This document shows, in pieces, positions 57,401 to 64,000 of a stretch of 64,000 nucleotides of DNA. Below the pieces are notes generated by a model, which was not told the origin of the DNA, ran no database searches, and saw only the letters and a list, made by a program, of their open reading frames with translations. The first letter of the stretch is position 1, and each line of letters begins with the position of its first letter. Source of the DNA: Phaeosaccion multiseriatum (lineage: Eukaryota; Ochrophyta, other classes); assembly GCA_965112735.1 (NCBI GenBank), contig OZ218950.1, forward strand, positions 1,674,001 through 1,738,000, given 5' to 3'. Made by a program: the position numbers and the translations under genes.

Positions 57401-57425
57401 GATGGAGCCCGCCCCCTTGCTGTGA
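51484..57425 (+). CDS. eIF2alpha-kinase-like (GCN2/PEK family) protein kinase
   Basis: This is a Ser/Thr kinase resembling the stress kinases that phosphorylate eIF2alpha and slow translation. Exons: 51484-52161, 52284-53054, 53678-54743, 54886-55033, 55567-56116, 56210-56317, 56534-56686, 57333-57425; about 1188 residues. Kinase motifs: glycine loop IARGAFGDVYRA, lysine YAVKKI, VTHRNVVRYHTAW, LQMQ-like FIQMQLCTG, HRDLKPENVFIMD, DFGLS, VGTATYASPEQL and YSLGLILLEMM. As in the eIF2AK family, a long insert splits the N-lobe (about 320 residues, Gly/Glu-rich). The segment between DFG and the activation-loop end is enlarged by AVGDTA repeats. No RWD or HisRS-like domain was seen. The N-terminal frame 51484-52161 is open throughout, but a C-tract and TTTTGCAG near 52055-52090 suggest an unresolved intron. 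Confidence 0.85.
53330..53645. repeat. (TCTCC)n pyrimidine array, kinase intron 2
   Basis: About 300 bp of TCTCC/TCCCC pentamers with regular CTACTTTCC and CTGCTC variants, indicating higher-order units, lies directly before the acceptor at 53677. Confidence 0.85.
53780..53832 (+). repeat. Three GTTGGTG(A/G)TAC words in kinase exon 3
   Basis: Words at 53780, 53801 and 53819 read AVGDTAA, AVGGGTA and AVGGTT inside the N-lobe insert. Confidence 0.8.
55243..55436. repeat. (CCCT)n/(CCTT)n tract, kinase intron 4
   Basis: About 190 bp of CCCT with a CCTT patch, in the intron that separates HRD (exon 4) from its DLKPEN continuation (exon 5). Confidence 0.88.
55799..55868 (+). repeat. Three GTTGGTGATAC words in the kinase activation segment
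   Basis: Two exact copies (55799, 55856) and one variant (55829) encode SAVGDTAVFS, VAVGDTAAAT and AVGDTAAAS between DFGLS and VGTATYASPE. Spacings are 30 and 27 bp. Confidence 0.82.
57064..57284. repeat. (CCCT)n then (CCTT)n tract, last kinase intron
   Basis: About 75 bp of CCCT is followed by about 125 bp of CCTT, then a short CCCT return, ending about 50 bp before the final acceptor at 57332. It is the mirror of the GGAT/GGAA compound tract at 15018-15371 in tetranucleotide style. Confidence 0.88.
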
Positions 57426-58438
57426 CGAGCACCCACTCCCTTGCGGTGACAAGAGCCGCCCACTTGCTGTGACAAACACCCACCCATGACCATGAGCCGT
57501 CACAACCACCGCAGCTCATGACGACAGAACAGGCCTAAAATGATGTTTGCTACACTGAATACAGGACCATTTTACTGCACACTGTCCCACTGCTCTTTGC
57601 CCCTCTGCCCCTCTGGGGCGGCAGCACCAGTAGCAGAGCCGTTTGCTTTGGGGGTGGGAATTTTTAGTTGCACATGACCGACCGACGCATAGTCGGAGAG
57701 CGCAGCCCAAGCCGTAACGTTTGAGCACTCCTCGGCCCCTCGCTGAAAAGGGTGGGACATTAATCTGTAACGGACCGAGAAACCCCGCTGAAACGCGAAG
57801 GGTCACACCCCCTTAAAAAAAACATCCCGCACTCCTAGGAGGGACACTTCCACATCCTTCTCGTCCCTATAAGGTGTGTATGTCCTGGCAACGTGCAGTG
57901 GTAGAAGCAAGATCTGACATCCTGCCACCAGCAACCGGCCGAGAACGTAAAAGAAGACTGATTCCTCCACTCCAACAAGTGACAAGTGACTCTTTTGCAC
58001 TCTTGCCCAGCAGATCAAGGCCTAGGTATGCAAAGGATACACTAGGGAGAGGGAGGGGGGTTGCTGGAGACTACACATGGAAACGCAGCTTTACTACTGA
58101 TCTGGGGATACAATGATGAGAGAAAAAGAAATAAATTTAAAAAAAAAAATACGTTTGGTTACGTAAGGAAAGGAAATGGGTGAGGTGGCGACATACGGAT
58201 TTCTGAATTTATTCAGCGTCAACCACCTCTCACGCTTCCTCATCCAAACTATATAGATAGAGGAGAAGGAAATCGAAAGAGAGAGAGCGACAGACAAGCG
58301 TAACACCCCAGACAGACAACCCCCACAGAGGAGCAAAGGCTCTTCCTTTCAACCAGGGAGCCAGTGACAGAGAGGAAAGTTGAAGCGGTCTGCGAGCAGT
58401 TTTGACAGGCCCACCATGGACGAAGAGGCGGCGGAGCG
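57426..58438. other. Intergenic region between kinase and EsV-1-7 gene
   Basis: It holds the kinase 3' flank and the EsV-1-7 gene upstream region. ACTCCCTTGCGGTGACAAG-like short repeats occur at 57418-57475. An A-rich patch lies at 58122-58150. No other gene is supported. Confidence 0.55.
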
Positions 58439-60888
58439 ATGAACAAGGCAGGGAAGGGCGATTGGGGGGGCATGGAGAGCTTCCAGGGAAACGTGTCAGT
58501 GGAGGCAGTAGCTCCTCCTTCGCGCGTTGGCGGCGGGGGCAGGAAGGCGGCGGCGGCTCGGGCTGGTAAGCCCGCGCGGAGGTACAGCAAGCACCGCCAG
58601 TGCGAGGCCGCTGGGTGTGAGGTGCAGCCGACCTATGCCTTTGAGGGTGGGAAGCCTCGCTTCTGTTCAAAGCACAAGGTGTGTATGTGTGTGTGAATGA
58701 GGGTCTCGGGGAGGTCGCAGTATTTTTTTTGCTAACGTGGCGGCGATTTTGTCTCTTGGTGGTGTGCTGGCGCTCACCGTCTTGCCGTGCTGCGTGGGAA
58801 CTCAAGCCGTCCTTTCTTTGCTTTGTTGCCTCCTCTCCACCAATGGTCCGATGATGCGCAGGAGGCGACCATGGTGGACGTGCAGCACCGCCGCTGCGAG
58901 ATGGACTCGTGCAGCAAGCAGCCGCACTTTGCCTTCGCAGGGCAAAAGGCCCGCTTCTGTACCTCCCACAAGGTATGTGGCGGGAGTGAGGGAGTGGGGG
59001 TGGGATATCACAGCTCAATGTCCTCCTGTCTCTCTCCACTGCTTCCCCTCAACTCCACCATTCCTGCTCTATATCCTCGCACCTGCTCTATCTGTCCCTT
59101 TGCCACTTGCCCTCACTCTCGCTCCCTTCCACTCCATACTCCGCAGCTCAACGGCATGGTGAATGTGCAGAACCGGAGATGCGAGGACCCCAGCTGCAGC
59201 AGGGAACCTATCTACGCATTTGCCGGGCAGAAGGCCAAATTCTGCAGCCAACACATGGCGGAGGGGATGATCAACGTCAAGAGCAGGCGGTGCGCAGAGG
59301 CAGGGTGCTCGCGGCACCCTCTGTACGCCGCAGAGGGGGCCCGAGCGCTGTATTGCAGCAAGCACAAGACGGCGGACATGGTGGACGTACTGAGTCGCAA
59401 GTGCGAGTTCCCCGGCTGCAAGAAGCGGTCCATGTATGGCGCCCCGTATTGCAAGGCCAAGTTTTGCAGCGCACACAAGGAGGAGGGGATGGTTATTATC
59501 CAAAGGAAAAGGTGTGAGAGCCCGGACTGCTGCAAAATGCCCACGTTTGGGTGGGAGGCGGAGTGCCGGGCGCGCTTTTGCCCCAAACATGCGGAGGTGG
59601 GCATGGTGGACATTCAGCAGTGGCAGAGAGATCGCCAGAAGCAGGAGCAGCAGGAGCGTATAGTGCAGCTGAGTCAGCATCAGGAGGAGAGGGAGCTCCT
59701 GCGGCGCCGGCAGGAGGAAGAGACCCTGAGGCTGGTGCACTTGCAGCGGAAGGAGCGCGATAGGGAGAGCCCCACCGGCTCGATGGAAGCTCTCCTGACG
59801 CCCCATCACCTGCTTGACCCCAGCAAACCTAGCGCCGTTGCCGCCCCCGTGGAGCATCAGTACGAGGCCAATGCCCAGCAGTTCTTGCATCAGCAGCAGT
59901 CTCACTTGCACCAGCTTCAGTACCACCAGCAGCAGCAACACTACCTCATGCCATCGTCGCAGTCGCAGCACCAGCAGCAAATGGCCTCCTCCTTCGACGG
60001 CGTAAGTAGCTTAGCTGAGGCCGTCTTTGGGGGGGGGGCAGACATTGACGGTGCGGACTGCGTGCCGCATTCGATTCCCTTCTCGCTGGTGAGCAACAGC
60101 AGCGGCAGCAACAATGGCGATGACCCTACCACCACATCCTCCACATCGTCCTTCTCGCCTCCAAGGGGGGGGTTGGAAGACGGTAACACACCGCCGCCAG
60201 GAGGAGAAGGAGAAGGAGGAGGGGTAGGGGGGGGGGGCATTATTAGTGCTGCTCTTACTGTAAAGGGGGAGATGGTGGAGGAGGAGGACGAGGAGGAGCA
60301 GGAGGAGGAGAGACATGCACGGGATACGGTGCGAGCTCCGTCGCGGAAGAGGCGCAGGCGACAAGAGTCAGCCTGCTCGGAGTCCTCGTCGCAAACAAAA
60401 ATTCAGTTTCCAGATGACGCCGCCACCGGGCTTCAGCTTCAGACGACGACGACGACGACGACGGCGCCACCGCTGACCAACGCCCATCTGCAGCAGCTGT
60501 ATTACCACCAGCAGCAGCAGCAGAGGCAGCAGCAGTTACAGTTGGCGCACATGGCCCAATTGGTGGGCCTCGACGCCTCGGATTTGTTCGAGATTAGCGG
60601 CAGCGAGGCCGAAAAGGGTCACAGTAGTAGTGTGCACATGGTGAAAAATCATCCGCGGCACCACCGCCATCACCATCACCACCATCAGCAGCCGCCGCAG
60701 CTGCCGCAGCCGCAGCCGCAGCAACAGCAGCAACGGTTCGGCGCAGCCTTCGACCCAACCCTGGCTTTTGATGCCACCGCCATATCCATCGCGGCCATGG
60801 AGAGGCTGTCACAAATGGCGCATCTGCAGCAGCAACAACCGCCCATGATGGGCATGCCTGTGCAGCAGCACTTGGGATCGATTGAAGG

Positions 60889-60929
<41 letters not shown>

Positions 60930-60956
60930 CGCAACCGCAACCGCAACCGCAACCGC

Positions 60957-61015
<59 letters not shown>

Positions 61016-61483
61016 CGGGAACAACAACAGCAACAGCAGCAGCAACAACAACAACAACAGCAACCACAACCACAACCACAACCACAACCACAGCAACAGC
61101 AACCACAGCAGCAGCAGCAGCAGCAGCAGCACGACGGGAGCGGAAGGCACCTCCACCTTGCCGCACCCACCCATTCGCAGCTCGGGGGCTACCTCCCGCC
61201 GTCCTCGAATCCGTTCATGCAGCCGTACGCCTCCCCCCCGTACCCTTCCGGCTATCCTGGAAGTGGTGGTTTTCCGTTCGAGCTGGGGCCGGGCGGTGGA
61301 GCAGCGGGCGGCGCAGAAGCCGGAGTAGCGGCGGGGGGTCCAATAGGGGAGGCCCTTGCGTCATTTCCTGGACTCATGGACCTGCCGTTGTCACCCCCGT
61401 CGTCTGGCAGCCTCAGTAATAGCAGCAGCAGCAGCGCCAGCATCAGCAAAGGAGGCATCAGCAGCAGCGTTGGCAGTGGTTGA
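58439..61483 (+). CDS. EsV-1-7 repeat protein (IMMEDIATE UPRIGHT-like family)
   Basis: Exons 58439-58678, 58862-58972 and 59147-61483 give 895 residues. The N-terminal third holds six tandem EsV-1-7 repeats, each C-X4-C-X16-C-X2-H followed by a GMV/MVDV-type linker: CEAAGC...FCSKH, CEMDSC...FCTSH, CEDPSC...FCSQH, CAEAGC...YCSKH, CEFPGC...FCSAH and CESPDC...FCPKH. Linkers read MVDVQHRRC, MVNVQNRRC, MINVKSRRC, MVDVLSRKC, MVIIQRKRC. Introns 1 and 2 fall exactly after the His-Lys end of repeats 1 and 2, so exons match repeat units. A charged Gln/Arg coiled helix follows, then a long poly-Gln/Pro/His/Gly region resembling a transcriptional activation tail. The family is named from a brown-algal virus protein and includes Ectocarpus IMM, a regulator of early development. 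Nuclear regulatory role here is inferred. Confidence 0.9.
60890..61132. repeat. CAG/CAA/CCG-CAA array coding poly-Gln and Gln-Pro
   Basis: Successive blocks of CAG, CAACCG, CAA, CAG and CAACCA triplets encode long Gln runs with two QP-repeat islands. Codon-block structure shows repeated slippage rather than selection for one codon. Confidence 0.88.
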
Positions 61484-61690
61484 AAGGCAGCCATCCTCCT
61501 TCCTTCCATCCTCCTCCTTGGCACCAGCAAGAAGGTGGGCGAGTGCTGGTCGTGCGCTTCGGAGGCGGAGGGAGAGCTCAGGTTGATTCGCTCGAGTCGA
61601 TTTGACCGCGCCACCGACCGACAAGACCTTGTGTGTGTGTTTTTTTTTTTTTTTTTTCTACGCTCTTCTTCAGTTTTTGGGGAGAGGAGT

Positions 61691-61696
61691 AATAAA
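61691..61696 (+). terminator. Candidate polyadenylation signal for the EsV-1-7 gene
   Basis: AATAAA lies about 208 nt after the stop codon on the sense strand. Position is plausible; use is not shown. Confidence 0.4.
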
Positions 61697-62310
61697 GGAA
61701 GAAAGAAAGGAACAAGGGCGCTGAGTGAGGCAGGGAGGGAGAGGTGTGTTTTGTCTGTCCCAAGCTGAACTGTTTGGATGTGGGGGTTTTGCAAGCTAAG
61801 CAAGCGGAGGCATGCGAGCTTTGGGTACCGCAGTTTTTCGCGAATTAAGTTTCGCGGTGGAAACCAAACAGGCAAGAAGAATAAGATAGGATGGAGGAGG
61901 AGAAGGATAGCGACAAAGGTTGACAGCGAAGGAAGGAGAAAGGGCCTTATATTTTCTGTTTTTGTCGCTCTCAGACCTGCTGGCGTTGGCTTGAAAAGCT
62001 CGTGCGTGCACCCCCGTTGTACCCTTCCATGTTGAACACCGTGTGCTTATGTTATCTGCTAGATGCACAGCGGGTCTGACGGTGTGTGGCTGTTCGGGGG
62101 TGAAGGTGAAGGCAGTGGAGCTATACTCGGGAGTACAATAGCGACCGCAGATCCAGGCCAGCAGGAGGAGGAGGAGGCAAAGGGAGAGCCAGAGACGAGG
62201 AGGAGGAGGAGGAGGAGGAGGAGGAGGAGGAGGAGGAGGAGGAGGAGGGACGTTTTTTTACCCACTGCTCCTCCCCTAATAAGTGCTTTCATTGTACAAA
62301 ATGAAACAAT

Positions 62311-62338
62311 TTTATTGACAAAAAAAAAGAGTTTTATT
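62311..62338 (-). terminator. Candidate polyadenylation signals for the Glu-rich gene
   Basis: Two AATAAA hexamers on the minus strand (62311-62316 and 62333-62338) lie about 280-300 nt after the stop at 62615. Confidence 0.4.
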
Positions 62339-62614
62339 TTCTCCAAACCGATTATGGACTCGCCGCCACTCCCATGTCGGAGCTACATACAGCACTGAAT
62401 ATCTCCCCCCTCGAATGTACATGTGTCCTACAAAAGCTCCCTTTCTCCCTCCCCCTCTCGTGAGTAGACGGGGGCCCTACTGCTCCCACCTCCGACTACC
62501 ACACCACCACTCTCTGCCCGTCTTGCTTACTCACAACAACCCAGCCAACTCAATTCCTTCCGCAGTCAGCTTCAGCCCCCTCTGCCTGGGGGGCTTCATT
62601 TTCGAACCAACCGA

Positions 62615-64000
62615 TTACGGAGTCAGTTTCAGTCGACTCTTGAGCACAGAGTACACAAGAAAGGCCTCCGCCCGGGGAAACCGCTCCGATTGTTGCTGCG
62701 ACTCCGACCCACCACGCCCCCCATCCATATCAACATCCTCATCACCACCACCACCACCACCACCACCGCCACCACCACCTTTGCCCCTGCCTCCCCCTCC
62801 TCCTCCCCCTCCGTCAATGTCTCCGTCTGGCGTCAGCATATGTTGAGCAATAACCCGAACAGCCGCTCCCATGCCCAACCGAGGCCCTACTAGCGCCGCC
62901 ACCACACGAAGCTCCAACAGATCAAGGTCGAGGCTCGGAGCGCACTCCCCCAGGACGTCTTCGACCTCGCCGATCACAGCGCGCTTACACGTCAGCGGCC
63001 GCCCGAAGCGAGTGTACAGGACAGTCTCCTCCTCCCCCCCCTCCTCCTCCTCCTCCCCCTCCTCCTCCTCCTCCTCCTCCTCCTCCTCCTCCTCCTCCTC
63101 CTCCTCCTCCTCCTGCTCCTGCTCCTCCTCGTCCTCCTCCTCTTCCTTCTCCTCCTCCACCTCCTCCTCCTCTTTCTTCCTCTTCTTCTTCTCCTTCTTC
63201 TCCTTCTCCTCCTTCTCCTCCTCCCCCCCAAGCACAATCTTCATCTCCCCCAGCACCATGCTCTCCTCCTCCTCCTTTGCCTCCTCCTCCTCCTCCTCCT
63301 CCTCCTCCTCCTCCTCCTCCTCCTCCTCCTCCTCCTCCTCCTCCTCCTCCTCCTCTTCTTCTTCTTCTTCTTGTTCCTCTTCCTCTTCTTCTCCCTCCTC
63401 CTCCTTCTTCTCCCTCTCCTTCTCCTCCCTCTTCTCCTTGTCCTTCTTCCCGCCCAGCAACATATCCTCTTCCCCCTCGCTCTCATCCTCCTCTTCCTCC
63501 TCCTCCCCCGACGACGACGACGACGACGACGATGACGACGACGACGATGATGACGACTCGTCCTCGTCCTCCTTTCTCGGCGCCGCTTTGCGGTGCTCCT
63601 CTCGAGGGCGTTTCTTCGCCCGCCCCCCTCCCCCTCCTCCTTTTCCCCCTGCCCTTGCTGCTTCCGCCCGGTTTTTTCCCCGATTCTCTTCCAAGTCTCG
63701 CTCCAGCTCCTCCAGCATACATCGTCCCTTGACATCACCGACGCGGATCAACTCTGCCAACAGACCCTTAAAGGTTTTGATCAGACGACCCTCATTCTTC
63801 TTTACCATCTTCTTGCAACGGATCGTATTGCGCGCTCGAAGGAGTCCTCCTCCTCGGGGTCCTTCCATCGCCGACTCTCCCCTCCTCATCTCTTCCTTCG
63901 CCTCAGCCACATGCCACTTTAGCTCTTCTTTCAAATACCTCATGCACTCGGCGATGAGATTCCTTCGATACTCGTTCCCCGGGATGGCCGGTGGCAAGTG
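62615..64000 (-). CDS. Glu-rich hypothetical protein, 5'-partial
   Basis: The minus-strand frame is open to the window edge and the first in-window codon region has no ATG (the leading codon at 63997 is TTG), so the start lies to the right. At least 460 residues. An N-terminal helical basic domain (YRRNLIAECMRYLKEELKW, CKKMVKKNEGRLIKTFKGLL) and a C-terminal ordered segment (LYTRFGRPLTCKRAVIGEVE, LELRVVAALVGPRLGMGAAV) flank a very long acidic centre with poly-Glu and poly-Ser from TCC/GAC microsatellites. The ends look folded and conserved, but I do not recognise the family. Acidic nuclear or nucleolar proteins often look like this; that is inference only. Confidence 0.6.
   Translation of the reverse strand, partial: HLPPAIPGNEYRRNLIAECMRYLKEELKWHVAEAKEEMRRGESAMEGPRGGGLLRARNTIRCKKMVKKNEGRLIKTFKGLLAELIRVGDVKGRCMLEELERDLEENRGKNRAEAARAGGKGGGGGGRAKKRPREEHRKAAPRKEDEDESSSSSSSSSSSSSSSSGEEEEEEDESEGEEDMLLGGKKDKEKREEKEREKKEEEGEEEEEEQEEEEEEEEEEEEEEEEEEEEEEEEEEEEEEAKEEEESMVLGEMKIVLGGEEEKEEKEKKEKKKRKKEEEEVEEEKEEEEDEEEQEQEEEEEEEEEEEEEEEEEEGEEEEEGGEEETVLYTRFGRPLTCKRAVIGEVEDVLGECAPSLDLDLLELRVVAALVGPRLGMGAAVRVIAQHMLTPDGDIDGGGGGGGGRGKGGGGGGGGGGGGDEDVDMDGGRGGSESQQQSERFPRAEAFLVYSVLKSRLKLTP
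63274..63357. repeat. (TCC)n microsatellite coding poly-Glu
   Basis: About 25 TCC-type triplets (GAG/GAA on the minus strand). A second such tract at 63029-63112 lies in the same exon. Confidence 0.85.

Larger units (their letters stand above)
61484..62614. other. Convergent 3' intergenic region
   Basis: This lies between the EsV-1-7 gene and the Glu-rich gene. It contains poly-T at 61640-61657, polyadenylation-like signals on both strands and a GGA tract at 62201-62247. No gene is seen. Confidence 0.6.

Noticed and set aside
60594-61174. Minus-strand poly-Val/Ala/Cys frames
   Set aside because: They are antisense shadows of the poly-Gln region of the EsV-1-7 protein.
58439-61483. Integrated viral sequence because of the EsV-1-7 domain
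   Set aside because: The gene has introns, a host-like microsatellite tail and host neighbours; the domain family is widespread in algal nuclear genomes.

Overview
The window is nuclear DNA of a photosynthetic stramenopile (heterokont alga), probably from the branch that includes brown algae. Three observations support this. (1) Spliceosomal genes with short GT-AG introns. (2) Several proteins begin with a signal peptide followed by an ASAF-like site (TSAF, SVAF, ASAY), the mark of targeting into a secondary red plastid. (3) A six-repeat EsV-1-7 cysteine protein, a family best known from brown algae. The DNA is rich in microsatellites (GGA/TCC, CAG, GGAT, GGAA, CCCT, TCTCC) that fill introns and also expand into coding homopolymers (poly-Glu, Gln, Ser, Gly, Ala).

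Layout: 1-2445 (-) MATE transporter, 3' end outside the window; 2599-8098 (+) glutamine-dependent NAD+ synthetase, 14 exons; 9052-9588 (-) small secreted/plastid protein; 9781-11195 (+) ISCU iron-sulfur scaffold; 12299-18973 (-) long coiled-coil protein, 10 exons; 19142-22217 (+) tafazzin-like acyltransferase with plastid-type leader; 22918-25335 (+) low-complexity membrane protein; 25757-27764 (-) eIF3 subunit f; 27803-28509 two doubtful small ORFs; 28948-33868 (+) TM9SF/nonaspanin, 11 exons; 35668-40429 (-) DDX42-type DEAD-box helicase, 9 exons; 41061-49664 (+) very large PHD/extended-PHD protein with a TFIIS-central-like domain; 50497-51240 (-) plastid-type membrane protein; 51484-57425 (+) eIF2alpha-kinase-like protein kinase; 58439-61483 (+) EsV-1-7 repeat protein; 62615-64000 (-) Glu-rich protein, 5' end outside the window.

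Genes strongly alternate strands. Divergent pairs share short upstream gaps (about 150-630 bp) that must hold bidirectional promoters. There is no metabolic operon; the genes are housekeeping functions: NAD synthesis, Fe-S assembly, translation initiation and its stress control, splicing-type helicase, chromatin reading, membrane traffic, lipid remodelling and a developmental regulator.

The least explained signal is a dispersed DNA word, GTTGGTGATAC, usually flanked by CAG/CTG. I count 19 exact copies by eye, plus about 15 variants, on both strands, in introns, intergenic DNA and coding exons. In exons it is read in at least three frames (AVGDTA, QLVIQQ, AVSPTA). Coordinates of exons come from manual splice-site reading with frame checks; no transcript data were available.
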